From NCBI RefSeq assembly GCF_014287275.1, contig NZ_JACONZ010000001.1:248001-312000 (forward strand): a stretch of 64,000 nt of DNA, in the 5' to 3' direction. Origin of the DNA: Anaerofilum hominis (GTDB lineage: Bacteria; Bacillota; Clostridia; Oscillospirales; Ruminococcaceae). Position numbers and translations under genes: made by a program. The notes below the pieces were generated by a model that saw only the letters and a list, made by a program, of their open reading frames with translations, ran no database searches and was not told the DNA's origin. Within the stretch, counting starts at the first letter, position 1, and each line of letters starts with the position of its first letter. Positions 8,835 to 16,431 of the stretch are shown here, in pieces.

Positions 8835-10327
8835 GTGTCCAGCTCCCGCACCCGGTCCCCCTCTGACACCGGTTTGTCACTTTCCGACACGATCCTGCTG
8901 CCCGGAGCGATCACGCCCTCGACCGCCGCCAGCTCCCCGCCGCTCTCGACCACCTCCACCGGGACCCGCACCAGGATGTTCTCAAACCCCAGCACGGTCT
9001 GCCTCTGTTCCATGGCCAGCACATAGTCGCCGCGGCTGTCGCTGCGGATCGCCCCCACCGGCAGGCAGGCGGTATAGTTCTGGCGGCTCAGCTCCGCTGT
9101 CACCAGCGCGCTCTGCCCCGGCCGCAGGGCAGAGCCCCCTTCCAGCGCGGCGCGGACGGTCACCATGCCGTTTTCATCCGCCGCGGCCAGCGAGGCCACG
9201 GTGCCGTTTATCGTTTTGCCCGCGCTTTCCGCCCGGACGGCAGAACCCGGCGCCATTTTTTTGGCCTCCTTTTCCGTCACCTGAAACACCACTTCAAAGC
9301 CGCTGTCCTCCGGCGCCAGCCAGGCTGCCGGAGCCTCCCCGGTACGCGTCCCCGCCGCCGCGTCCAGGCCCACCACCGTGCCCGCCCCGGGGGCGGCCAG
9401 GATCCCATCCGCTTCCCGCAGGGCCCGCAGCGCTCTGGCCGCGTCTTCTTTCTCCCGGATGTCCAGGCGCAGGGCCGCGGCGCTGATCTCGTTGTCCCTG
9501 CGGGTGTAGCCCGCCTGTTTTTCCGCCTCCCGCTGCGCTTTCGCCGCCGCGTCCCAGGCGCTTTGGGCGTCGCTTACCGACCGCCCGGCGGAAAGGTCCG
9601 CCGCGGCCGCCTGTTCTTTTGCTTCTTTCAAGGCGCCGGCGGCCTGCTCCCTGCGGGCGTCTGCCTCGGCCAGCGCCGCCTCCGCGGCCGCCAGCTGTTC
9701 CCCGCTCGCCGGCGGGTCCTGCTGGGTGCGCAGGGCGTCCAACTCCACCGCCTTTGCCGCTGCGTCCGCCGCCGCCGCGTCCAGCGCCGACTGCGCCCCT
9801 GCCTGTGCCGCCTGTGCCGCCGCCCGCTGGCTCTCCGCGTCTGCTTTGGCCCTCTCCAGTGCCGTGGCCGCGCCCGAGAGGGCGCCGGTGTCCACCTGCA
9901 CGCCGTCCAGCAGTTTTTGCAGCTCCAGGCGCATCCGTTCCAGTTCCAGCTCGGCCCTGGCCAGCGCTTCGGCCGCTTCCTCCCCGTCCAGCTGCAGCAG
10001 CGGGTCTCCCTCTTTTATTTTTTGTCCGGGCTGCGCCAGCCACTTTTTTACTGTAAGCCCCGCCGGCGCCGCGACCCCCAGCGGGTCCGCGGCCTGCACC
10101 GTGCCCCCCGCCTGCAGAGCCTGCACGATCTCCCCCGCCGCCGGGCGGGACAGGCCCACCCGGGGCAGCGTGGCCGCCGCGGCGCCGCGCGCCACCAGCG
10201 TAAACACCAGCATCAGAGAGAAGAAGCGCAGGATGTTGCCCAGCGCCCGCCGCTGGCTGTCCTCCGCCGGGCGGGGCAGCCGCGCGGCCAGCGCCCGCGA
10301 TCTTTCTTTGAATTCAAGCCATTTCAT
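8831..10327 (-). CDS. HlyD-type membrane fusion / adaptor protein
   Basis: A 498-residue protein with one N-terminal membrane segment (about 31-52) and a biotinyl-lipoyl-like half domain (about 82-115, with QPGQKIKEGDPLLQLDG). A long Ala/Glu/Gln-rich coiled coil spans roughly 115-290. Beta-barrel strands follow, with GSAVRAESAGKTINGTVASL, LRPGQSALVTAEL and a C-terminal membrane-proximal domain. This is the architecture of RND/ABC periplasmic adaptors, also used by monoderm ABC exporters. It is six bases downstream of the permease gene and overlaps the MacB-like gene, so the three are co-expressed. The cognate ATPase is not in the window. Confidence 0.8.
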   Translation of the reverse strand: MKWLEFKERSRALAARLPRPAEDSQRRALGNILRFFSLMLVFTLVARGAAAATLPRVGLSRPAAGEIVQALQAGGTVQAADPLGVAAPAGLTVKKWLAQPGQKIKEGDPLLQLDGEEAAEALARAELELERMRLELQKLLDGVQVDTGALSGAATALERAKADAESQRAAAQAAQAGAQSALDAAAADAAAKAVELDALRTQQDPPASGEQLAAAEAALAEADARREQAAGALKEAKEQAAAADLSAGRSVSDAQSAWDAAAKAQREAEKQAGYTRRDNEISAAALRLDIREKEDAARALRALREADGILAAPGAGTVVGLDAAAGTRTGEAPAAWLAPEDSGFEVVFQVTEKEAKKMAPGSAVRAESAGKTINGTVASLAAADENGMVTVRAALEGGSALRPGQSALVTAELSRQNYTACLPVGAIRSDSRGDYVLAMEQRQTVLGFENILVRVPVEVVESGGELAAVEGVIAPGSRIVSESDKPVSEGDRVRELDT

Positions 10328-10333
10328 AGAGGG

Positions 10334-11203
10334 TCACTCCTTGAGTCCGCTCGACTGGATGCCAAGCTCCAGATATTTTTGCCCAAACAGGAAAATGAGT
10401 ACCGACGGGGCCAGCATCAGCAGGCTGGACACCATCGCCAGCCCCAGCTTTTCGGCCGCGATCTCCGGCAGATAAAGAGAAAGCGGCCACAGAGACCGGG
10501 TCTTTAAAAAGGTCATGGGCTGTTCGATGGCGTTCCAGCACTCAAGAAAGCCCAGTACCAGAGCCGAGAGGATGCCCGGCATGCCCAGCGGCAGGCCGAT
10601 CCTGAAAAAGGTCTGCAGCGGGCCCGCGCCGTCCAGCGCGGCCGCCTCCAGCAAAGCGTCAGGCACCGCGTCAAAGCCTTTCGCCATGATAAAAATCGGA
10701 AAAGTCGAAAACATGCCGGGCAAAATGACCGCCCAGAGAGTGTCCATCAAGCCCAGGCCGTCCGCGACCAGATAGCTGGGCACCATCGTCACCTGGAAAG
10801 GCATCAGCATCAGCACGATGTAGACGGTGAAAAGCAGCCTGCGGCCCCGGAACCGGAAGCGGGAAAAAGCCCAGGCCGCAGGCGCGCCCACCAGCAGCTG
10901 CCCCAGCACGGTGGGGAACACCAGCTTGCAGGTGTTCCAGAACATGACAAAGAATTGCGGGGTGTCCAGCAGCAGCTCCGCCAGCGGCTGCAGTGTGGGC
11001 CAGCTGGGCAGCAGCGGCCAAAATGCCTCTCCCTCCCGCCCGGCCAGAACCGGCCCAAGGGCCGCGTTCAGTTCGTCCAAAGGCATCAGCGCGCCCTCCG
11101 CCATGGACCAGAGCGGCCACCACACCAGCAGCGCCAAAGCCGACAGCAGGCAGAACAGAAAAAGGCGGGAGAGCGCTTTTGCGCGTTTTCCGGGCCGGTT
11201 CAC
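10334..11203 (-). CDS. Carbohydrate ABC transporter permease (MalG/LacG type)
   Basis: A 289-residue inner membrane permease with six hydrophobic segments. The cytoplasmic EAA loop is EAAALDGAGPLQTFFRIGLP (about residues 189-208), the signature of CUT1-family sugar importers. A long extracytoplasmic insertion (about 35-75) follows the first membrane segment. The start is GTG 11203, whose last two bases form part of the previous gene's TGA, with GGGGGG seven bases upstream. The operon has no ATPase gene, common for CUT1 systems served by a shared MsmX-like ATPase. Confidence 0.88.
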   Translation of the reverse strand: MNRPGKRAKALSRLFLFCLLSALALLVWWPLWSMAEGALMPLDELNAALGPVLAGREGEAFWPLLPSWPTLQPLAELLLDTPQFFVMFWNTCKLVFPTVLGQLLVGAPAAWAFSRFRFRGRRLLFTVYIVLMLMPFQVTMVPSYLVADGLGLMDTLWAVILPGMFSTFPIFIMAKGFDAVPDALLEAAALDGAGPLQTFFRIGLPLGMPGILSALVLGFLECWNAIEQPMTFLKTRSLWPLSLYLPEIAAEKLGLAMVSSLLMLAPSVLIFLFGQKYLELGIQSSGLKE

Positions 11204-12147
11204 AGCTCATCCCCCCTGTTCAGGACGCGCTGAAACAGCAGGATCACCGTCAGCAGCACCGCCGCCACCAGCACTGCGGCAGCCGACAGCCGGCCCAGGT
11301 CCAGATCTGCAAACCAGTTGTTGAACAGATGCTGCAGCAGATAAATATCGGTCTGCGGATAACTGCCCGCCACCAGGTACGCCTCTCTGAAGACCTTGAA
11401 CGTGTTCAGCAGGCTGAGCACCGCGGTCATGAACAGGGTGGGCAGCAGACCGGGCAGCGTGATGTGGCAGAAGCACTGGAAATTCGACGCCCCATCCACC
11501 CGCGCGGCCTCGTAAAGGCTCTGCGGGATGCCGTCCAGCCCCGCCATCCAGAGGATCATGTCGTACCCGCTGTTTTTCCACAGATAGGTGAAAATCAGCA
11601 CCCAGAAAGCCGCGCCCGTGCCCATGAAATCCACCGGCCGGCTGCCCATTGCGGACAGCAGGCTGTTCGCGATGCCGTTCTGGGCGAACAGCGCCTGCCA
11701 CAGCAGGGCGATGCTGGCCACCGGCACCGCCATGGGGACGAGATAGGTGGTCCTGAACAGCCGCCCGCCGCCCTTTGCCGCCCGCACCATCAGCGCCAGC
11801 GCCAGGCTGAGGACCAGCAGCAGGGGCAGGCAGACTGCGATAAAGCGCGCAGTGTTTTTTGCCGCCAGGCGGAAAGCGCTGTTTGCCAGCACCGACTGGT
11901 AGTTCGCAAGCCCCACAAAGCTGCCGCCCATGGGGTCAAAAAAGCTGCGGCGCACCGTGTCTGCGAAAGGGAACAGCACAAAGAGCAGCACCCCGGCCAG
12001 ACTGGGCGCGAGAAACGCCCAGGCGGCGCGCGGGGGCGCGGCGCGGTCAGCGCCGCTCTTCGAAATAGAGCCGCGTCGCCTCCATGGCGTTTGCCACCGC
12101 CTGTTCAAGGGTACAGCTTTTGTCGTAAAATTTTGTCGCCTGCTCAT
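11200..12147 (-). CDS. Carbohydrate ABC transporter permease (MalF/UgpA type)
   Basis: Up to 315 residues with six membrane segments and an EAA loop YEAARVDGASNFQCFCHITLP near residues 219-239. It pairs with the downstream MalG-type permease. The start is uncertain. ATG 12147 has an AAAGGAAA ribosome-binding site but overlaps the upstream lipoprotein gene by 101 bases; the conserved part begins only near residue 40 (PRAAWAFLAPSLAGVLL), so a non-ATG start close to the lipoprotein stop at 12047 is possible. The substrate is unknown, probably a sugar or oligosaccharide. Confidence 0.87.
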   Translation of the reverse strand: MSRRQNFTTKAVPLNRRWQTPWRRRGSISKSGADRAAPPRAAWAFLAPSLAGVLLFVLFPFADTVRRSFFDPMGGSFVGLANYQSVLANSAFRLAAKNTARFIAVCLPLLLVLSLALALMVRAAKGGGRLFRTTYLVPMAVPVASIALLWQALFAQNGIANSLLSAMGSRPVDFMGTGAAFWVLIFTYLWKNSGYDMILWMAGLDGIPQSLYEAARVDGASNFQCFCHITLPGLLPTLFMTAVLSLLNTFKVFREAYLVAGSYPQTDIYLLQHLFNNWFADLDLGRLSAAAVLVAAVLLTVILLFQRVLNRGDEL

Positions 12148-14191
12148 AGATGGTTTCCTTTAACTGATCGTTGGATTTGCTTGCCGCCCCGGCCCCGGAG
12201 AGCAGCGCAGCGCTGTCGAACACAAGGCCCGCCGGGTAGCTGTTTTCCGGATGCTGCTCCTGCCAGTGCCGGATGCTCTGCCGCAGCTGCTCCTGCAGCG
12301 CGGCCAATGCCTCCCGCCGCACCGGCAGGCCCTCATAGTAATTTTTTGCAGCCTGCACGGGCTGGGAGAGCAGCGCCCCGACAAATTTTTTTGCCAGCTC
12401 TTTCTGCGCCGCGTTTACCGGCACGGCGGCGCTGATCCGGGGCAAAAAAGCGCCGCCGGGCATCAGGGCGACCTGGGTGTCGCGCAGCCAGAAAGGCCCG
12501 TTCAGATTTGCGAGATCCTCCAGCAACACCGCGCACTGGCATGCCGCGCCGTACTTGTACGCCTCGATCTGGAGCGGAAAACAGTACTCCTGCCCGCCGT
12601 CCAGGTCCATGACGGTACCGCTCACCCTGCCGCTCGGCTCCGCCGCCAGGCCGTATTTTTCGCTGATCGCCCCGGTGGCGGAAAACAGTTCGGTCAGCGC
12701 CGCCTCGTCGCAGCCCTTGTCGGTCAGCAGCCGCGGCGCGGCCGCCGCGTAAAACACGTCGAACAGGGCCCTCCAGTCGTCAAAATACAGCAGCGGCTGG
12801 TCCGCCCCCGCAAAGCCGGTGACCTCTCCCGCCGCGGGCAGGCCCCTGCCGGCCGCTGCCGCTGCGGCCAGGGCGGAAAGGCTGCCGTTTTCAACGCGGG
12901 TGCCCGCCTGTGCCAACAGCACGGGCAGCTGCACCCTGGCCGGATAGGCGTAGGTTTTGCCGTCCAGCGTCCAGGCGGTAAACAGATTTTCAAAATAGTC
13001 CGCTTCCTCCACAAGGCCGGTGAGATCTTCCAGCAGCCCCTTTTCCATCAGGCTGTCCGCGGGCAGGCCGTCCAGGATCAGCAGGTCCGGGGCGTCCCCG
13101 GTCAGCAGCGCGGCGTTCAGGCTGCGGATGATGTCGGCGTCCGACAGACCGGCGTCCCCGGTCTCGTGCCCCAGCTGCAGCACCACGTCCACCTGCGGAT
13201 TTTCTTCTTTGAAAGCGCTGATCGCGGCGTTGAGGGTCAGGCTGCCGCGCAGGGACCAGACGACCAGCGAATTCTCCCCGCGCACCAGGGCGTCGGGGTC
13301 GTAGGCGTACAGGCACAGGGCGCCGCCCCCGCGCGTGTCATAGGCCACGCAGAGGGCGCCGTCCTGCAGCGGCAGCACCCCGCGCAGAGAGGTGTCCGGC
13401 GCCTGGAAGCGGTTGCCGGTGCCGGCAAAAAGATCTTCCGTCACACTGCCCCCCGCTGCGATCAGGGAAAGCCCCTCCGCCGACACGGCCCACACGGCGC
13501 CGTCCGGCCCCAAAGCGCCAAGCGCCCCGGTCCCCAGCGGGCGGCGCGCAGTTTCCTGCCCGCCGGTGAGGTCGTAGGTCACCTGTTCGCCGCCCGCGGT
13601 GAACAGCTCCAGTTTTTCCCCTCTGACCCCAAAATCAGCGCCCGGCTCTACGGAGAACTGCTGTTTCACCTGCCCCGAAGCGCCGTCGATCACCAGCATG
13701 ACGGTCCCGCCGCCGGAGAGGGCCAGCACAAAAACGCTCTGGTCCGCGCCGGTCCGCAGCTGCAGGGGGCGCGCGCCGCTTTCCGCCCCGGCGGTCCCGA
13801 TCTGCCGCAGGCCATCCTCCCCTTTGTAAAACAGCCCTATCCCGTCCTGCGCGGGGGCGGCTGCCCAGACCGCGCCGTCCCCGTCCAGGCAGAGCGCGAT
13901 CTCCCGGCTGCCCGCCAGCGCGCAGAGTTCCTCATACCAATCCGTATTCTGCGGCTGCCAGGTGGCGCCGCCGTCGCCGCTCTCATACCAGTCCAGGTCG
14001 CCTGCAAGGTAGCACAGCCTGCCGTCGGCAAGCTGGAACAGGCCGCGGGCCCGTTTTTCCTGCGCGCCGGGGGGCGTGATCTCCCGCTCCACATAGCGCC
14101 CGGCCGCCTGCGCCGCCGCGGGGATCCTGCCGCAGCCCGCGGCGCAGACCGCCAGCGCACCGCAGAGCAAAAGGGATAAAAAACGCTTCAT
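12047..14191 (-). CDS. Lipoprotein with N-terminal Asp-box region and C-terminal ABC solute-binding domain
   Basis: A 714-residue lipoprotein. A signal peptide ends in the lipobox AVCAAGC (C20). The N-terminal half (about 30-300) has short repeated beta-like blocks and one Asp-box SGDGGATW (about 71-78), suggesting a beta-propeller. From about residue 310 (LVVWSLRGSLTLNAAISAF) it follows extracellular solute-binding proteins of the sugar type, with APDLLILDGLP. The start ATG 14191 follows AAAAAAGGAG. It heads an operon with two permeases, HlyD-like and MacB-like genes, and faces a two-component system. A close paralogue lies at 16410-18746. It may bind a substrate for import, serve as the external input of the neighbouring kinase, or both. 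Confidence 0.82.
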   Translation of the reverse strand: MKRFLSLLLCGALAVCAAGCGRIPAAAQAAGRYVEREITPPGAQEKRARGLFQLADGRLCYLAGDLDWYESGDGGATWQPQNTDWYEELCALAGSREIALCLDGDGAVWAAAPAQDGIGLFYKGEDGLRQIGTAGAESGARPLQLRTGADQSVFVLALSGGGTVMLVIDGASGQVKQQFSVEPGADFGVRGEKLELFTAGGEQVTYDLTGGQETARRPLGTGALGALGPDGAVWAVSAEGLSLIAAGGSVTEDLFAGTGNRFQAPDTSLRGVLPLQDGALCVAYDTRGGGALCLYAYDPDALVRGENSLVVWSLRGSLTLNAAISAFKEENPQVDVVLQLGHETGDAGLSDADIIRSLNAALLTGDAPDLLILDGLPADSLMEKGLLEDLTGLVEEADYFENLFTAWTLDGKTYAYPARVQLPVLLAQAGTRVENGSLSALAAAAAAGRGLPAAGEVTGFAGADQPLLYFDDWRALFDVFYAAAAPRLLTDKGCDEAALTELFSATGAISEKYGLAAEPSGRVSGTVMDLDGGQEYCFPLQIEAYKYGAACQCAVLLEDLANLNGPFWLRDTQVALMPGGAFLPRISAAVPVNAAQKELAKKFVGALLSQPVQAAKNYYEGLPVRREALAALQEQLRQSIRHWQEQHPENSYPAGLVFDSAALLSGAGAASKSNDQLKETIYEQATKFYDKSCTLEQAVANAMEATRLYFEERR

Positions 14192-14238
14192 CGTGCATCG
14201 CTCCTTTTTTCAAGATACCCGTATGCTATCAGCCGTTT

Positions 14239-14292
14239 CTTAAATTAAGCTTTAAACCCTGTCGTCCATGGCAGGTTTAAGGAAAAGTTAAG
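14239..14292. promoter_or_regulatory. Candidate response-regulator binding sites (11-bp phased repeats)
   Basis: In the divergent gap between the lipoprotein and the response regulator, CTTAA (14239) and CTTTAA (14250) start 11 bp apart. In the opposite orientation, TTAAG occurs at 14277 and 14288, again 11 bp apart. OmpR/PhoB-family regulators bind direct repeats with this helical phasing, so autoregulation and control of the lipoprotein operon are plausible. Confidence 0.45.
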
Positions 14293-14389
14293 ACTTTTTT
14301 GTTACTTTTAGAGCGGGTGGTTCGTTTTCCGAACAGGAGGGTCCTGCCCTGCCCATTCAATAAAACGGCTGAGAGTGAAAAAAGGAGCC

Positions 14390-15076
14390 ATGAAAATGCG
14401 TATCTTGCTGATTGAGGACGACGCGCCGCTGCGGGAGGCGGTGGCGGCCAAGCTGCGTGCCGAGGGCTTTGAAGTGACCTGCTGCGCCGACGGGGACGAG
14501 GGCGGCTGGCAGCTGAGCCAGGACGCGTGGGACCTGGTGCTGCTGGACCGCATGCTGCCCGGGCAGGACGGTCTTTCCCTGCTGCGCGGCCTGCGCCGCC
14601 GGGCCAGCCAGACGCCGGTGCTGCTGCTCACTGCGCGGGGCACGGTGAGCGACCGGGTAGAGGGGCTGGACGCGGGGGCGGACGACTATCTTGTCAAGCC
14701 CTTTGATCTGCGGGAACTGACCGCCCGGGTGCGGGCCCTGAGCCGCCGCCCTATCCTGGCGCGGGACAGCCTGCCCGGGGCGGGCGGGCTGTCGCTGGAC
14801 GAGGCCGGATGTGTGCTGACCGGGCCGGCGGGGCGCTGCACCCTTTCGCGGCGCGAGTGCGCGCTGCTCTCCCTGCTGCTGCAGAACGCGGGCCGCACCC
14901 TGTCCCGCGAGACCCTGCTGGCCCGGGTATGGGGCCCGGATGCCGAGGTGGAGGGCGCGGTGCTGGACACCTATATCCACTTTGTGCGCCGCCGCCTTGC
15001 CGCGGTGGGCGCGCGGGCGGAGATCCGCAACCGGCGCGGCGTGGGCTATCTGCTGTGCGGGGAGGAGGCGGTATGA
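14390..15076 (+). CDS. OmpR/PhoB-family response regulator
   Basis: A 228-residue regulator. The receiver domain has acidic pair D10-D11, phosphoacceptor D53 (LLDRMLPG) and K103 (LVKPFD). The C-terminal winged helix (about 130-225) includes SRETLLARVWG and VRRRLAAVGARAEIRNRRGVGY-type sequence. The ATG at 14390 is preferred to the in-frame GTG upstream because AAAGGAG immediately precedes it. It overlaps the kinase gene by four bases. It probably acts on the divergent lipoprotein/permease operon. A close paralogue lies at 18958-19644. Confidence 0.95.
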   Translation: MKMRILLIEDDAPLREAVAAKLRAEGFEVTCCADGDEGGWQLSQDAWDLVLLDRMLPGQDGLSLLRGLRRRASQTPVLLLTARGTVSDRVEGLDAGADDYLVKPFDLRELTARVRALSRRPILARDSLPGAGGLSLDEAGCVLTGPAGRCTLSRRECALLSLLLQNAGRTLSRETLLARVWGPDAEVEGAVLDTYIHFVRRRLAAVGARAEIRNRRGVGYLLCGEEAV

Positions 15077-16431
15077 TCAAAAAGCTGCGCCGCCGCCTGA
15101 CGCTGCACTACGCCGCCCTTTCCGGCCTGGTGCTGCTGGCCACCTGCGTCTCAGGCTTTCTGCTCTCTGCGCGGCAGCAGCGGGCCGCCGACGAACTTCT
15201 CTTTCAGACACATCTCTCCGACCTGACCGGCCGCCTGCAGTTTGACCGGCGCATCAGCGGCGACTGGCTGGCCCGGTTCGAGGCAGAAAACCGGCTGGCG
15301 GTCTTTTTGTGGGACGCGGGCCAGCCGATGAAGTTTGAGGGCGCGGCCTGGCTGCCCACCGACCGGCGCGGCGCGCTGGCCCGCGCGGCGCGGGAGAGCG
15401 CTTTTGCTGCGGGCTTCCGCCCGGAGGACCGGCCCCTGCGCTATGCCGCCGCCCCCGCTGCGCTGGAAGAGGACGATCTGCGCTTTCGCGGCGTGGCGGC
15501 GGCCTTTCCCCTGGAGGACGGCGGCTGGCTCCATCTGCTTTTGCTGCGCGACCTTGCCCCGCAGCGCGCCGCACTGAAAATGCTGGCCCTGCGCTGGACA
15601 GCGCTTTTCTTTGCCGCCGGCGCGGCGCTGACGCTGGCCGGGCGCTGGCTGTCCGGGCGGGCGGCTGCGCCAGTGCGGGACAGTCTGCGCCGGCAGGCGG
15701 AATTCGTCGCCGCCGCCAGCCATGAGCTGCGCGGGCCTTTGGCCGTCATCACCTCCAGCGCCGACCTGATGGCCGAAGGGATGCAGGGGCCGTATCTCGC
15801 CAATATTTGCGGCGAGGCCCGCCGCATGGCGGGCCTCGTCGAGGATCTTCTCACGCTGGCGGGGGCTGAGGCGGCCGCCGCCCCGCCCGCCGTGCCGGTG
15901 GAACCCGACACCCTGCTGATCGAAGCTTACGACCGGTTTGCCCCCGTCTGCGCGCAGCGCGGACTGCGGCTGTGCGCGGCTCTGCCGCCCTCCCCCCTGC
16001 CCCCGGTCGCCGGGGACCCGGAGCGGCTCATGCAGATCCTTTCAGCCCTGCTCTCCAACGCCTGCGCTTACACTCCGCCGGGCGGAACAATCAGCCTTTC
16101 CGGCCGGGTGCAGCGCGGGCGGGTGCTGCTGCAGGTCGCGGACACCGGGCCCGGCGTGCCCGGGGCGCTGCGGGAAAAAATATTCGAGCGCTTTTACCGC
16201 GCCGAACCGTCCCGCACCGATAAGGCGCACTACGGGCTGGGCCTGCCGGTGGCCCGGCAGCTGGCCGCGCTGTACGGGGGCCGTCTCACCGCCGGCGAAG
16301 CGGAGGACGGCGGGGCCCTGTTCACCCTGTCCCTGCCTGTTCCCACCTGCCGCACGGCGCCGCGGCGGGACGAAAAGCACCGCGCGGCGGGCCCTGGTCC
16401 CGGCAGCGGTCAGCCGCGCTCCGCCAGATAA
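15073..16431 (+). CDS. Sensor histidine kinase
   Basis: A 452-residue kinase. Membrane segments lie at about 12-32 and 172-192, enclosing a ~140-residue external sensor region. The HisKA domain has the H box FVAAASHELRGPLAV with H217, followed by an N box LLSNACAYTPPGG and DTGPGVPG, ending with the G2 region YGLGLPVARQL. Start ATG overlaps the regulator stop (ATGA). It pairs with the preceding regulator. Its 3' end overlaps the convergent second lipoprotein gene by 22 bases. The sensor region resembles that of the second kinase (both contain DWLARFE or DWLARME). Confidence 0.93.
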   Translation: MIKKLRRRLTLHYAALSGLVLLATCVSGFLLSARQQRAADELLFQTHLSDLTGRLQFDRRISGDWLARFEAENRLAVFLWDAGQPMKFEGAAWLPTDRRGALARAARESAFAAGFRPEDRPLRYAAAPAALEEDDLRFRGVAAAFPLEDGGWLHLLLLRDLAPQRAALKMLALRWTALFFAAGAALTLAGRWLSGRAAAPVRDSLRRQAEFVAAASHELRGPLAVITSSADLMAEGMQGPYLANICGEARRMAGLVEDLLTLAGAEAAAAPPAVPVEPDTLLIEAYDRFAPVCAQRGLRLCAALPPSPLPPVAGDPERLMQILSALLSNACAYTPPGGTISLSGRVQRGRVLLQVADTGPGVPGALREKIFERFYRAEPSRTDKAHYGLGLPVARQLAALYGGRLTAGEAEDGGALFTLSLPVPTCRTAPRRDEKHRAAGPGPGSGQPRSAR

